Source: Streptococcus parasanguinis CC87K
GTDB taxonomy: Bacteria > Bacillota > Bacilli > Lactobacillales > Streptococcaceae
Length of the DNA stretch: 64,000 nt
Direction: 5' to 3'
Assembly (NCBI RefSeq): GCF_000507765.1
Contig: NZ_KI669401.1
Span: 248,001 to 312,000 of the forward strand
Part shown: in pieces, positions 27,843-37,862 of the stretch
How the letters are laid out: every line of letters begins with the position of its first letter
Position numbering within the stretch: position 1 is the stretch's first letter
The notes under the pieces: generated by a model
The model's database searches: none
What the model saw: only the letters and a program-made list of their open reading frames with translations
What the model was told of the DNA's origin: nothing
Made by a program: the position numbers and the translations under genes

Positions 27843-28643
27843 TTGTATTCAGCTAAGAACGCTACCTTGTCCATGAATGGGAAAACCATGGACTATGTGA
27901 CATTTGGAAAAGGAAAGGACGCTCTAGTAATTATACCAGGCTTGGGGGATGGGTTACAGACCGTTAAAGGAAAGGCACAGCTCTTTTCTCTCTCGTATCG
28001 TCTACTTGCTAAGCGATATAAGATCTATGTTTTTTCTCGAATCAATGAGTTGAGACGGGGCTATACGACGCGGGATATGGCAGCAGATGTAGCAGAAGCA
28101 ATGGAGACACTAAACCTAGATACCGCTTATGTTATGGGGATTTCACAAGGTGGAATGATTGCCCAATGGTTGGTGGCGGATTTCCCTGAAAAGGTACAAA
28201 AGATCATTTTAGCTGTGACCACTGCAAAACCTAGTCAACTTCCTAGAGAACGAATTGAGCATTGGCAAAAACTTAGTCAATCTGGAAATTTTAAGCATCT
28301 CATGCTGGATATTGCAAAGCATTCCTATACGCAAAAGAGCTATCAAAAGTGGCGGTTGCTTTATAATATTATGGGTCGCTTGGGGCGAATCAAAGATGAA
28401 AATAGAATAGCCATTCAGTCTCAGTCTTGCCTGGAACATAATAGCCGTGAGGTCTTAAAGGAAATTCAGTGTCCAACCTTTGTCCTTGGTGCGCTTGAAG
28501 ATGATGTGATTGGTGTGGACGGATCCAAGGAACTGGCAAAAGCGATTTCGGATTGTCAACTCCTCATTCTTAAGCACTCTGGGCATGCTCTTTATGAAGA
28601 AAATAAAGCATTTCAAGAGGCTGTCTGTGGATTCTTAAACTAA
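27843..28643 (+). CDS. Alpha/beta-fold hydrolase
   Basis: A 266-residue protein with nucleophile elbow GISQGGM (Ser near residue 101; G-x-S-x-G), an oxyanion region PGLGDG near residue 35, and a late His (KHSGHALYEE, near 249). An acid in LGALEDDVIG completes the expected triad. The TTG start at 27843 follows GGAG in the end of the DUF2130 gene. The fold suggests an esterase, lipase or lactonase; the substrate cannot be inferred. Confidence 0.85.
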   Translation: MYSAKNATLSMNGKTMDYVTFGKGKDALVIIPGLGDGLQTVKGKAQLFSLSYRLLAKRYKIYVFSRINELRRGYTTRDMAADVAEAMETLNLDTAYVMGISQGGMIAQWLVADFPEKVQKIILAVTTAKPSQLPRERIEHWQKLSQSGNFKHLMLDIAKHSYTQKSYQKWRLLYNIMGRLGRIKDENRIAIQSQSCLEHNSREVLKEIQCPTFVLGALEDDVIGVDGSKELAKAISDCQLLILKHSGHALYEENKAFQEAVCGFLN

Positions 28644-28672
28644 AAAACGCTGGAAAAATTTCCAGCGTTTTT
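28643..28672. terminator. Bidirectional terminator between convergent genes
   Basis: A perfect 14-bp stem (28643-28656 with 28659-28672) is flanked by A and T runs, serving the hydrolase gene and the minus-strand oxidoreductase gene. Confidence 0.85.
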
Positions 28673-28674
28673 AT

Positions 28675-29991
28675 TTAAATCGCAAAGAGATCGTTTAGGT
28701 TTTCTGCCATGGTTGGGTGGGTAAAGATTTGTTTTGCGATGTAAGTATAAGGGATCTTGTTGTCCATCGCCATGGTAATCAGGTTGATGATTTCGCCTGC
28801 AGCTTCTCCAAAGAGCGTCACTCCAAGAATTTCTTTGGTTTCTGGGTTAACCACGGCTTTGAAGGCACCTCGAAGGTCTGCATTGACGTGTCCGCGTGGC
28901 ATAGCAGCAACTGGCAATTCTTTAACAGCAACTGGAAGTTCTTTGTCACGTGCTTCTTGCTCGGTCAAGCCGACTTGGGCAAGTGGAGGAGCAATAAAGA
29001 GTGTTGTCGCATAATTTCTACGAGTTTCGAGATTGTAGCTACCATCGCCTGTGAGGTAGTTGAAGACAATGCGGAAGTCATCGAGTGACATGTAGGTGAA
29101 TTGAGGGCCACCATTGACATCTCCAACTGCAAAGACACCAGGGACGCTGGTTTCCAAATAACGGTTGACTTGGATCGCTCCACGATCAGTGACTTGGATG
29201 TCTGTGTTTTCAAGACCAAGTCCAGCTGTGTTTGGCTTACGACCTGTTGCGTAGAGAAGGATATCGAACTCAAAGTCTCCCTTATCTGTGACAACCGTTA
29301 AGCTGTTTTGGCCATCTTTGATTTCTTGGGTATGAATGCCTTGCAAGAATTGAATACCGTCTTCTTCAAGGTAGCCTTTTGCAAGAGCTGCAATACTTGG
29401 CTCGATCCGTGGCAAGAATGTTTCAGAAGCATCCAATACCGTTACTTGGCTGCCCAAGGTATTATAGAGATGAGCAAATTCCAATCCGATTGGTCCACCA
29501 CCAAGGACACCCAAGCGTTTAGGTAGGTTTTCCAAACGTTGAATGCCGGTTGAATCCACGGCAAATTTACTTTCAGCCAAACCTGGAATCGGAAGGACAT
29601 TTGGCACAGCACCAGTATTAATAATAATGGTTTCAGCTGTCAATTCTTCCTTTTCATCTCCAGCTTGAATTTCGATGACTTTGTTAGAAACGAAACGAGC
29701 CGTCGCGTCGATAATGTCTACACCAGTTCCAGCAATGGTTGCGTAGTTCTTGCCATTGAGACGAGTAGTGACTGCATTTTTCTCATTCATGGCTTGCTCA
29801 AAATCCAAGCCTTTTTCTGCTGCAACAATCAAGGTCTTGGTTGGAATACAAGCGATATTGATACAAGTACCACCGTACATAGATTTGCTCTTTTCAATTA
29901 GAGCAACTTTTTTTCCTTGGCTTGATAATTTCGCTGCAAGTGTTTTACCAGCTTTACCAAATCCAATCACAATAACATCATACATTAACAT
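28675..29991 (-). CDS. Pyridine nucleotide-disulfide oxidoreductase (RclA/MerA-like)
   Basis: A 438-residue class I flavoprotein disulfide reductase. It has FAD loop GFGKAGKT (near residue 10), the redox pair C-x4-C in GGTCINIACIPTK (near residue 43-48), NAD loop GGGPIG and the interface HPTMAE motif with the catalytic His. The family includes glutathione, mercuric and RclA-type copper/hypochlorite reductases; it lacks extra metal-binding cysteines. A role in oxidant or metal stress is likely. The start ATG at 29991 has AAGGTG upstream; a second ATG follows two codons later. Confidence 0.9.
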   Translation of the reverse strand: MLMYDVIVIGFGKAGKTLAAKLSSQGKKVALIEKSKSMYGGTCINIACIPTKTLIVAAEKGLDFEQAMNEKNAVTTRLNGKNYATIAGTGVDIIDATARFVSNKVIEIQAGDEKEELTAETIIINTGAVPNVLPIPGLAESKFAVDSTGIQRLENLPKRLGVLGGGPIGLEFAHLYNTLGSQVTVLDASETFLPRIEPSIAALAKGYLEEDGIQFLQGIHTQEIKDGQNSLTVVTDKGDFEFDILLYATGRKPNTAGLGLENTDIQVTDRGAIQVNRYLETSVPGVFAVGDVNGGPQFTYMSLDDFRIVFNYLTGDGSYNLETRRNYATTLFIAPPLAQVGLTEQEARDKELPVAVKELPVAAMPRGHVNADLRGAFKAVVNPETKEILGVTLFGEAAGEIINLITMAMDNKIPYTYIAKQIFTHPTMAENLNDLFAI

Positions 29992-30112
29992 ATGTTACAC
30001 CTTCTTTCGCTTTCTATTGTATCAAACCCATTTTAAAAAGTCTGAAATCTGCTACGGGATTTTTTAGGAGCTCATGGGAAGGGGGGAAAGAGGGACAAGA
30101 AGTCTCGTTTCG

Positions 30113-30121
30113 TGGTATAAT
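30113..30121 (+). promoter_or_regulatory. Extended -10 promoter of truB-ribF
   Basis: TGGTATAAT lies 51 bp before truB; a GGGACA hexamer 18 bp upstream may serve as -35. Confidence 0.55.
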
Positions 30122-30172
30122 AAGAGGTCGGTGACCCGGATGGTCACACATGAGTTAGAAAGAGCAATTCAA

Positions 30173-31069
30173 ATGGACGGAATTATCAATGTAAGAAAAG
30201 AAGCAGGCATGACTTCGCATGATGTGGTCTTTAAACTGCGGAAAATCTTAGGCACCAAGAAGATTGGCCATGGAGGAACTTTGGATCCGGATGTGGTCGG
30301 GGTGCTTCCGATTGCCGTAGGAAAAGCGACCCGTATGGTCGAATTTATGCAAGATGAGGGTAAAATCTACGAGGGAGAAATCACTTTGGGATTTTCTACC
30401 ACGACGGAAGATGCCAGTGGGGAAATCGTTGAGCGTACTCCAGTGGAAGCACCTTTAGATGCAGCAGAGGTAGACCACATGATTGCCCAGATGGTGGGAG
30501 AGATCGAGCAGGTACCCCCCATGTATTCAGCGGTCAAGGTCAATGGGCGTAAGCTCTATGAATATGCGCGTGCAGGTGAAGAAGTGGAACGGCCTGTCCG
30601 GCAGGTAACCATTTATGACTTTACGCGCACCAGTGAGATCGGCTATGAGGCAGGACTAGCCCGTTTTCGCTTCCGGGTTAAATGCAGCAAGGGGACTTAT
30701 ATCCGGACCTTGTCGGTGGATTTGGGTCAAAAGTTGGGTTACGCCGCCCACATGTCCCACTTAACACGAACCAGTGCTGCAGGTTTGTCACTGGATGATG
30801 CCCTGACCCTGGAAGAGCTTGCTGAAAAAGTAGCGAAAGGAGATTTGAGCTTCCTTCATCCTCTTGAAATTGGGACAGGAGATCTAGAAAAAGTGGAGCT
30901 GACAGCAGAAGAGGTTGGCGAAGTCCAAGTAGGACGCTTTATTCCAGTTGAGAGTGACTCCAAAGAGTTAGCTGCTTTTTACCAAGGAAAATTGGTAGCC
31001 ATTTTAGAAAAAAGAGAAGAACTTTACAAACCTCGAAAAGTCTTTCTCACAGAAAGTGTGTTACAATAA
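30173..31069 (+). CDS. truB: tRNA pseudouridine-55 synthase
   Basis: A 298-residue protein beginning [23 protein letters not shown], with the catalytic Asp in [13 protein letters not shown] (near residue 39) and [11 protein letters not shown]. It makes pseudouridine 55 in the T-loop of tRNAs. The ATG at 30173 is chosen from family homology; the open frame further upstream overlaps the promoter. It is followed by ribF after 4 bp, the usual Gram-positive pair. Confidence 0.96.
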   Translation: MDGIINVRKEAGMTSHDVVFKLRKILGTKKIGHGGTLDPDVVGVLPIAVGKATRMVEFMQDEGKIYEGEITLGFSTTTEDASGEIVERTPVEAPLDAAEVDHMIAQMVGEIEQVPPMYSAVKVNGRKLYEYARAGEEVERPVRQVTIYDFTRTSEIGYEAGLARFRFRVKCSKGTYIRTLSVDLGQKLGYAAHMSHLTRTSAAGLSLDDALTLEELAEKVAKGDLSFLHPLEIGTGDLEKVELTAEEVGEVQVGRFIPVESDSKELAAFYQGKLVAILEKREELYKPRKVFLTESVLQ

Positions 31070-31073
31070 ATTC

Positions 31074-32009
31074 ATGAATATTCGTACGATTACTACTGCT
31101 AACCAGATCCATTTGGAGAATGAGACAGTTTTGGTTCTGGGCTACTTTGATGGCCTGCATCTGGGGCATCAAGAACTCTTTAAAAAGGCGCGTCAGATAG
31201 CGGATGAAAAAGGCTTGAAGGTCGCTTTGTTAACCTTCCCTGAATCTCCTAAGTTAGCCTTTGTTCGCTACCAACCAGAATTACTGCTTCATTTGCAGAG
31301 TCCTGAGGATCGGTTCCAAAAATTAAACGAACTAGGAGTGGATGAGCTCTTCCTCATTGATTTTACGACCGATTTTGCTTCTAAAACCGCCAAAGAATTT
31401 GTTGATCAATTTGTCAAAGCCTTGAGGGCCCGAGTTTTAATTGCTGGATTTGATTATAGTTTTGGCTCTGATAAGAAAACGGCCTCTGACTTAGCTGCTT
31501 ATTTTGATGGTCAAGTGGAAGTCATTTCTCCTGTATTGGATCAGGGTGAAAAGATTAGTTCGACCCGCATTCGTCAAGCTATCCTAGAAGGACGCGTCCA
31601 AGAAGCTGCCCGTCTACTTGGTCACCCTTTATCCAGTCGAGGAATCGTTGTGCATGGGGATGCGCGTGGCCGCACCATTGGCTATCCTACTGCCAATTTA
31701 GCGCCGATTGACCGGACCTATTTACCATCAGATGGGGTTTATGTAGTTGATGTCGATTTTAAAGGGCAGACCTACCGTGGGATGGCTTCTGTTGGGAAAA
31801 ATGTCACCTTTGATGGAAAAGAGCTTCGTTTCGAAGTCAATCTCTTTGATTTTACAGGAGATATCTACGGTCATACCCTGACCATTCATTGGTTAGATAA
31901 GATTCGAGAAATGGTCAAATTCGATGGGATCGATCAACTAGTGGCGCAACTAGAAGAAGATGAAGCAGTTTCACGAAACTGGACAAAGAGGCTGGGACAA
32001 AAGTCCTAG
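31074..32009 (+). CDS. ribF: Bifunctional riboflavin kinase / FAD synthetase
   Basis: A 311-residue protein with an N-terminal nucleotidyltransferase (GYFDGLHLGHQEL, near residue 23; ISSTRIR) and a C-terminal flavokinase domain (GRTIGYPTANL, near 200). It makes FMN and FAD from riboflavin. The C-terminus is unusual: the last six residues (RLGQKS) and the TAG stop are encoded by an interspersed repeat that begins at 31987. The protein is therefore probably a few residues different from its ancestor, though the enzymatic domains are whole. Confidence 0.95.
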   Translation: MNIRTITTANQIHLENETVLVLGYFDGLHLGHQELFKKARQIADEKGLKVALLTFPESPKLAFVRYQPELLLHLQSPEDRFQKLNELGVDELFLIDFTTDFASKTAKEFVDQFVKALRARVLIAGFDYSFGSDKKTASDLAAYFDGQVEVISPVLDQGEKISSTRIRQAILEGRVQEAARLLGHPLSSRGIVVHGDARGRTIGYPTANLAPIDRTYLPSDGVYVVDVDFKGQTYRGMASVGKNVTFDGKELRFEVNLFDFTGDIYGHTLTIHWLDKIREMVKFDGIDQLVAQLEEDEAVSRNWTKRLGQKS

Positions 32010-32163
32010 CCTCTCAATTGTTTTTGGATTGTCGAACAAGACGCAGTGGTTGAGTGGGCTCTACTACGCTCATTTCATCAGCTTTTACAGCCCTACTCAA
32101 CTGTGCGGAGGTGGGACGACGAAATCGAATTCTAACGAATTACCGATTTCTGTCCCACTCTCT
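31987..32163 (+). repeat. Interspersed hairpin repeat, copy B
   Basis: A 177-bp element with ends AGAGGCTGGGACA and TGTCCCACTCTCT, then a T run. It begins inside the ribF coding region. It differs from copy C in three bases that I can see (positions corresponding to gaAcaa/gaGcaa, gctC/gctG and acgA/acgG). Confidence 0.93.
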
Positions 32164-32250
32164 TTTTTCGAGCCTCTTCTTGGGAAAAATGAAAGGGATT
32201 TCTTTTTTCCACTGAAATTCAGAAAAATCGTCGAGAAATCAAAAAAGCGC

Positions 32251-32279
32251 TTTTCAAGCACCTATTTTTTTTGTATAAT
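32251..32279 (+). promoter_or_regulatory. Promoter of spx
   Basis: TTTTCA (32251-32256), a 17-bp spacer and TATAAT (32274-32279), 39 bp before the start codon. Confidence 0.65.
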
Positions 32280-32318
32280 AGAGTCAGATAGTTATATATA
32301 AAAAAAGAAGTGAACCAC

Positions 32319-32720
32319 ATGATTACATTATTTTTATCACCGAGTTGTACATCATGTCGAAAAGCTCGGGCTTGGTTAAAAAAGCACGATGTTCCATTTA
32401 AAGAACACAATATTATGACAAGTCCTTTGAGCAAACAGGAGTTGACAAGTATATTGGCCTTGACCGAAAACGGAACAGACGACATTATTTCAACTCGTTC
32501 AAAAATTTTTCAAAAATTGGATGTTGATGTTGAAGATTTATCCATCTCGGCCTTGATCCATCTGATTGAGGAAAATCCTAGTCTCTTGCGGAGACCGATT
32601 ATTTTAGATAACAAACGCATGCAGATTGGCTTTAACGAAGATGAAATTCGGGCCTTCTTGCCACGGAGTTATCGCAAACAAGAGTTACGCTCTGCCACTC
32701 TAAGAGCAGAAATAAACTAA
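32319..32720 (+). CDS. spx: Spx-family transcriptional regulator
   Basis: A 133-residue ArsC-fold protein with the redox switch C-T-S-C (residues 10-13) at the end of the first strand, RKARAWL and the Spx signature [21 protein letters not shown]. Spx proteins bind the alpha subunit C-terminal domain of RNA polymerase and reprogramme transcription under disulfide stress; the level is set by ClpXP. The ATG at 32319 has GAAGTG upstream; a GTG three codons earlier overlaps that site. Streptococci have two paralogues (SpxA1, SpxA2); this one cannot be assigned with certainty. Confidence 0.93.
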   Translation: MITLFLSPSCTSCRKARAWLKKHDVPFKEHNIMTSPLSKQELTSILALTENGTDDIISTRSKIFQKLDVDVEDLSISALIHLIEENPSLLRRPIILDNKRMQIGFNEDEIRAFLPRSYRKQELRSATLRAEIN

Positions 32721-32732
32721 GAAGTATGTCGA

Positions 32733-33011
32733 ATGCAAAAAAATTATAGTTACCCACTGGACTTATCGTGGAGCACTGAAGAGCTTGCTTCAGTGCTTTC
32801 TTTTTTCAATAAAGTTGAAGAAGCCTATGAAAGTAAGGTAGAGGCCAAAGAATACATGGAAGCCTACCGCGCTTTTAAGAAGGTCGTGCCTAGTATCGGA
32901 GAAGAAAAGCGTCTCGGACGGGAGTTTGAAGAAGTGAGCGGTTATTCTCTCTATCGTGCGACCCAGGCTGCAAAGCAAAAAGAGGAAGGATGGTTTTCTC
33001 TTGAAGAATAA
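32733..33011 (+). CDS. UPF0223 family protein
   Basis: A 92-residue cytoplasmic, mostly helical protein beginning [17 protein letters not shown], with [33 protein letters not shown], which is the UPF0223 pattern. The function is unknown. It overlaps the next gene by 11 bp; in streptococci the same pair occurs near spx. Confidence 0.88.
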   Translation: MQKNYSYPLDLSWSTEELASVLSFFNKVEEAYESKVEAKEYMEAYRAFKKVVPSIGEEKRLGREFEEVSGYSLYRATQAAKQKEEGWFSLEE

Positions 33012-33771
33012 ATTAGAGTTTGCCAAACAAATCGTTTTAGAGGCTGGAGACTACTTGCGTCTTCATCTCCATGATGACTTGATGATCTCAAAAAAGACTG
33101 GGCCGACAGATTTAGTCACCCAGATGGACCAACAGGTTCAAAAGGATTTGGTTGAAAAAATCACACATCGCTACCCAGAAGATCGGATTTTTGCGGAGGA
33201 AGATGGCCTTCGCTCACCGATTTCAGAAGGATCCGTTTGGGTGATTGATCCTATTGATGGGACCAATAATTTTGTGACCCAAAAGGAAGATTTTGCGGTG
33301 ATGGTGGCCTATTTTGAAGACGGAATTGGTCAGTTTGGCCTGATCTACGATGTGATGAGGGATCACCTTTTTTACGGGGGTGGAGAATTCCCTGTTTATC
33401 GCAATGAGGTTGAACTGACGCCCTTTGTGGACCAACCTCTGGAAAACTTTTTGATTGCTTCAAATGTCGGCATGCTTGAGAAAAATGACTGGGGCATGGC
33501 CGATCTTGGTATGGATTCTCTTGGCATTCGGGTCTACGGAAGTGCCGGTATTAGTTTTTCAAAAATTCTCTCAGGTGGGATTCTAGCTTATTTTAGCTAC
33601 ATCTGGCCTTGGGATTATGCCGCAGCTGCGATCATGGGGGACCAGTTGGGCTATACCGTTTTAAATTTAAATGGAGATAAACCTAATTACCAGACAGTGG
33701 AACCCATTATGATGGTTCCAAAAGTGAAGTTAACAGAAATTCAAACCTATCTTAAGAAAGGGAGAAGTTAA
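33001..33771 (+). CDS. Inositol monophosphatase-family protein
   Basis: A 256-residue protein with the family metal-binding motifs EEDG (near 66), DPIDGTNNF (near 82-90) and WPWDYAAAA (near 200). The family dephosphorylates inositol phosphate, fructose bisphosphate or PAP; the streptococcal substrate is not settled. The TTG start at 33001 lies inside UPF0223, with AGAGGAAGGA 9-10 bp upstream; no in-frame ATG has a comparable site. Confidence 0.9.
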   Translation: MKNKLEFAKQIVLEAGDYLRLHLHDDLMISKKTGPTDLVTQMDQQVQKDLVEKITHRYPEDRIFAEEDGLRSPISEGSVWVIDPIDGTNNFVTQKEDFAVMVAYFEDGIGQFGLIYDVMRDHLFYGGGEFPVYRNEVELTPFVDQPLENFLIASNVGMLEKNDWGMADLGMDSLGIRVYGSAGISFSKILSGGILAYFSYIWPWDYAAAAIMGDQLGYTVLNLNGDKPNYQTVEPIMMVPKVKLTEIQTYLKKGRS

Positions 33772-35076
33772 ATGAATTTTCCCAATGGTTTTAAAGAAAA
33801 ATACCAGCATCTTCTAGGTGAGGATGCTGCTGCTTTTTTTGCGACCTTTGATCAAGAAGCAGTATCGGCCTTTCGGACTAATCCCTTGAAAGAAGCGCAA
33901 AAAGCATTTGATGATCCGATTCCCAATACCCCTTGGGGCCATTATGGAAAGGTCTCAGGAAAATCCATTGAGCACGCAACGGGCTTGGTCTATTCGCAAG
34001 AGCCAGCAGCTCAGATAGTGGCCCAAGTCGCCCAGCCGAAACCAGGAATGAAGGTCCTGGACTTGGCCGCAGCTCCTGGCGGAAAGACTACCCAACTCTT
34101 GTCTTATTTGGACAATCAGGGACTTTTGGTCTCCAATGAAATCCACAAGGGCCGCTCGAAAATTCTTGTAGAGAATGTAGAACGCTTTGGTGCCCGAAAT
34201 GTATTGGTAACCAATGAGTCTGCCGATCGTCTGGCCAAAGTTTTCTCAGGCTTTTTTGATCTGATTGTACTGGACGCCCCTTGTTCAGGTGAGGGGATGT
34301 TCCGTAAGCAACCAGATGCCATGGACTATTGGTCCATCGATTATCCCCGAGAGTGTAGTCTCCTTCAAAGAGAGATTCTAGGGGATGCCCTCAAGATGTT
34401 GGTTCCAGGAGGTTCCTTGGTGTATTCAACCTGTACCTGGGCTCCAGAGGAAAATGAAGAGATCGTATCCTGGCTTTTGGAAAACTATGATCTGGAGCTG
34501 GAAACGATCGAGAAGATCAATGGTATGGCAGAAGGCATTGACTATCCAGAAACCGCGCGTATGTATCCTCATCTCTTTAAAGGGGAGGGACAATTTGTTG
34601 CTAAGTTCCGTTATCTAGGAGAGAATCGTCCTGCCAAAATCCCTTCCAAAAAGGACCAATTATCTGCGGAGCAAAAGAAATGGTGGCAGGAGTTTGCTAA
34701 GAAACACTTGAAGATCACTCTAGAAGGTGTCCTCGAAACCTTTGGGGACGAGCTCTACTTGGTTCCACTTGGTTTACCAGATTTGCGCAAAGTAAAAATT
34801 GCTCGAAATGGTTTGCACCTAGGGACCTTCAAGAAAAATCGATTTGAACCTAGTTTTGCCCTTGGTCTAGCTCTGAAACCGAGTGAAGTCAAAGAAACCG
34901 TTTCGATCACGCCTGAGGACTTTGTTCATTATGTGGCGGGAGAGACGGTTCAATTGAAGGAAACGCATCCAAATGGATGGTACCAGGTCCTTGTCGAAGG
35001 CAATGGTTTGGGCTTTGCCAAAGTGACCGGACAGACCCTGAAAAATTTCTATCCCAAGGGCCTACGTTTTAGGTAA
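33772..35076 (+). CDS. rsmF: RsmF-type rRNA cytosine-C5 methyltransferase
   Basis: A 434-residue RsmB/NOP-family enzyme. The SAM pocket is DLAAAPGGKTTQL (near residue 98). Two active-site cysteines lie in DAPCSGEGMFRK (near 165) and YSTCTWAPEENE (near 218). A C-terminal PUA-like domain (about 280-434) binds RNA. It makes m5C in 16S rRNA. It starts directly after the stop codon of the phosphatase gene, so the two are coupled. Confidence 0.93.
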   Translation: MNFPNGFKEKYQHLLGEDAAAFFATFDQEAVSAFRTNPLKEAQKAFDDPIPNTPWGHYGKVSGKSIEHATGLVYSQEPAAQIVAQVAQPKPGMKVLDLAAAPGGKTTQLLSYLDNQGLLVSNEIHKGRSKILVENVERFGARNVLVTNESADRLAKVFSGFFDLIVLDAPCSGEGMFRKQPDAMDYWSIDYPRECSLLQREILGDALKMLVPGGSLVYSTCTWAPEENEEIVSWLLENYDLELETIEKINGMAEGIDYPETARMYPHLFKGEGQFVAKFRYLGENRPAKIPSKKDQLSAEQKKWWQEFAKKHLKITLEGVLETFGDELYLVPLGLPDLRKVKIARNGLHLGTFKKNRFEPSFALGLALKPSEVKETVSITPEDFVHYVAGETVQLKETHPNGWYQVLVEGNGLGFAKVTGQTLKNFYPKGLRFR

Positions 35077-35183
35077 AATGCTGGGCAAAGAACCCGTTCT
35101 ATGATATAGTGGAAGTACAGTTTTTTTAAAAAGAAACTTGTCAAAATCATAAGTGAAATAGTGAAATATCAAGGAGACATGAT

Positions 35184-36050
35184 TTGAAAAAGTCTAAAAA
35201 GCTGATCCTAGGACTAGCGACGATCGCATTAGCAGGAAGTTTATCTGCTTGTGCTTCTTGGATCAATCGCGGAGAATCAATCACTGCTGTTGGATCCACT
35301 GCCTTGCAACCCTTGGTTGAAGGAGTGGTAGATCGCTACATTGAAGAACATCCTGGTAAGATTGTGAATGTACAAGGAGGAGGTTCTGGTACAGGACTTT
35401 CACAAGTTCAATCAGGTGCTGTGGACATCGGAAATAGTGACCTGTTTGCAGAGGAAAAGTCTGGGATCGATGCCTCTAGTCTGGTCGATCATCAGGTAGC
35501 CGTAGCAGGGACAGCCATCATTGCCAATAAAAATATCTCGATTGACAATCTGACAACGGAGCAATTGCGAAAGATCTTTACAGGTGAATATACCAACTGG
35601 AAGCAGTTGGGTGGTCCAGATCTTGAGATCACGATTGTGAACCGTGCCGTAGGTTCTGGTAGCCGTGCTGTCTTTGATGCCATTATCATGGATGGCAAAC
35701 AACCCAAGCAGGCCCAAGAGCAAGACTCTAATGGAATGGTGAAAAACATCGTTTCTCAAACTCCAGGAGCCATCTCTTATCTAGCCTTTACCTACTTGGA
35801 TAGCAGTGTCAAAACCATGAAGCTCAATGGTTATCAACCAACCAAAGCTAATGTCGTCAACAATAACTGGCCCATCTGGTCTTACGAACATATGTATACC
35901 AAGGGAAAACCCAATGAGTTGTCTAAAAAATTCATTGACTACATGATGACGGATGAGGTTCAGCAAAAAGTTGTTGGTAAGATGGGCTATATTCCAATCA
36001 ATGATATGAAAGTCACCCGTGATTTAAAAGGGAATGTGACAAAAAAATAA
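35184..36050 (+). CDS. pstS: Phosphate-binding lipoprotein PstS
   Basis: A 288-residue protein with a lipoprotein signal peptide, lipobox LSAC (Cys at about residue 23), then the PstS ligand loops [10 protein letters not shown] and [11 protein letters not shown] and GSGSR(A). It captures inorganic phosphate outside the membrane. The start is TTG at 35184 with AAGGAGA upstream. It is the first gene of a six-gene phosphate operon. Confidence 0.96.
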   Translation: MKKSKKLILGLATIALAGSLSACASWINRGESITAVGSTALQPLVEGVVDRYIEEHPGKIVNVQGGGSGTGLSQVQSGAVDIGNSDLFAEEKSGIDASSLVDHQVAVAGTAIIANKNISIDNLTTEQLRKIFTGEYTNWKQLGGPDLEITIVNRAVGSGSRAVFDAIIMDGKQPKQAQEQDSNGMVKNIVSQTPGAISYLAFTYLDSSVKTMKLNGYQPTKANVVNNNWPIWSYEHMYTKGKPNELSKKFIDYMMTDEVQQKVVGKMGYIPINDMKVTRDLKGNVTKK

Positions 36051-36066
36051 AAGAATTAGGTAAAAA

Positions 36067-36978
36067 ATGAACGAAGTAGCAAAAAAAATGCTGACGAAAT
36101 CAAAAAACTCCCGCCTAGAAAAATTTGGGAAAACCATTACCTTTCTATGTATGAGTTTGATTGTTGTCGTCGTTGCCATGATTTTGATTTTCGTGGCCCA
36201 AAAAGGTTTATCGACTTTCTTTGTTAATAAAGTCAATATCTTTAGTTTTCTATTTGGGAGCTCTTGGAATCCTGCTGCAAAGGAATTTGGAGCCCTACCC
36301 ATGATTTTAGGTTCCTTTATTGTAACCTTGCTTTCTGCCCTCTTGGCAACGCCGTTTGCCATTGGTGCAGCAGTTTTCATGACAGAAGTCTCCCCCAAAG
36401 GAGCTCGTTTCTTGCAACCAGCGATTGAGCTTTTGGTGGGGATTCCTTCCGTTGTTTACGGATTCATTGGTCTTCAAGTGGTCGTCCCATTTACCCGTAG
36501 TCTCTTTGGGGGGACTGGTTTTGGGATCCTCTCAGGGGTCTTTGTCCTTTTTGTTATGATCCTACCCACTGTTACCTTTATGACGACCGATAGCCTCCGA
36601 GCTGTACCCCGTCATTATCGGGAAGCTAGTATGGCAATGGGAGCGACCCGCTGGCAAACCATTTGGCATGTCACGCTCAAGGCAGCCCGCTCTGGAATCT
36701 TTACAGCGGTCGTCTTTGGAATGGCGCGTGCCTTTGGGGAAGCCTTGGCTATCCAGATGGTGGTCGGAAACTCGGCAGTGGTACCAACCTCGCTCACAAC
36801 ACCAGCTTCCACCCTCACCTCTATTTTGACTATGGGAATCGGAAATACCGTCATGGGTACGGTCAATAACAATGTTCTTTGGTCGCTCGCCTTGGTATTG
36901 CTCCTCATGAGTCTTGCCTTTAACAGTGTGATTAAACTGATTACGAAAGAAAGAGGTAAGAAGAACTATGCACGCTAA
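36067..36978 (+). CDS. pstC: Phosphate ABC transporter permease PstC
   Basis: A 303-residue permease with about six membrane helices and the cytoplasmic EAA loop (REASMAMGATRWQT, near residue 188). It forms the phosphate channel with PstA. It overlaps pstA by 11 bp. Confidence 0.95.
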   Translation: MNEVAKKMLTKSKNSRLEKFGKTITFLCMSLIVVVVAMILIFVAQKGLSTFFVNKVNIFSFLFGSSWNPAAKEFGALPMILGSFIVTLLSALLATPFAIGAAVFMTEVSPKGARFLQPAIELLVGIPSVVYGFIGLQVVVPFTRSLFGGTGFGILSGVFVLFVMILPTVTFMTTDSLRAVPRHYREASMAMGATRWQTIWHVTLKAARSGIFTAVVFGMARAFGEALAIQMVVGNSAVVPTSLTTPASTLTSILTMGIGNTVMGTVNNNVLWSLALVLLLMSLAFNSVIKLITKERGKKNYAR

Positions 36979-37852
36979 ACGAATGGATAAAATTGCCACA
37001 GGAGTGCTGTATGCTATTTCAGGGATCATCGTTGCGATTCTTGCCTCATTGATCCTTTATATCTTGGTCCGTGGCTTGCCCCATGTATCTTGGCACTTCT
37101 TGACTGGGAAATCTTCTTCTTACCAAGCAGGAGGAGGGATCGGAATTCAATTGTATAATTCCTTCTTCCTCTTGGTCATTACCTTGGTGATTTCCTTCCC
37201 ACTTTCTCTTGGAGCTGGGATTTACCTCTCTGAGTATGCTAAAAAAGGTCGCTTGACCAATTTGGTTCGTACCTGTATTGAGATCTTGTCTTCTTTGCCA
37301 TCTGTCGTTGTAGGTCTCTTTGGTTACTTGGTCTTCGTTGTCCAGTTCAAATACGGATTTTCGATCATTTCAGGGGCCTTGGCCTTGACCGTCTTTAACC
37401 TGCCACAGATGACTCGCAATATCGAAGATAGCTTGCAGCACGTCCACCATACACAGCGCGAAGCAGGTCTAGCATTGGGCTTGTCTCGCTGGGAAACTGT
37501 GATCCATGTCGTGGTTCCAGAAGCACTTCCAAGTATTATCACTGGGGTTGTCTTGGCCTCAGGACGGATCTTTGGGGAAGCCGCTGCCTTGATCTATACA
37601 GCAGGTCAATCGGCTCCAGCTCTTGATTGGTCAAACTGGAATATCTTTAGTGTGACTAGTCCGATTTCGATCTTCCGTCAGGCTGAAACCTTGGCCGTCC
37701 ATATCTGGAAGGTCAACAGTGAAGGAACCATTCCAGACTCGATCGAAGTCTCAGCCGGTTCTGCCGCCGTTCTTTTGATCTTTATCTTGATCTTTAACTT
37801 TGGAGCGCGCAAACTCGGAAGTTACCTCCATAAAAAACTAACATCTGCTTAA
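36968..37852 (+). CDS. pstA: Phosphate ABC transporter permease PstA
   Basis: A 294-residue permease with about six membrane helices and the EAA-like loop REAGLALGLSRWETV (near residue 163). It is the second half of the phosphate channel. It is followed by pstB1 after 10 bp with AAAGGAG. Confidence 0.95.
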   Translation: MHAKRMDKIATGVLYAISGIIVAILASLILYILVRGLPHVSWHFLTGKSSSYQAGGGIGIQLYNSFFLLVITLVISFPLSLGAGIYLSEYAKKGRLTNLVRTCIEILSSLPSVVVGLFGYLVFVVQFKYGFSIISGALALTVFNLPQMTRNIEDSLQHVHHTQREAGLALGLSRWETVIHVVVPEALPSIITGVVLASGRIFGEAAALIYTAGQSAPALDWSNWNIFSVTSPISIFRQAETLAVHIWKVNSEGTIPDSIEVSAGSAAVLLIFILIFNFGARKLGSYLHKKLTSA

Positions 37853-37862
37853 AGGAGAAGAA

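Noticed and set aside
31960..32301. ORF of 113 codons overlapping the ribF end and repeat copy B
   Set aside because: Different frame from ribF, made of repeat and promoter DNA, no ribosome-binding site.
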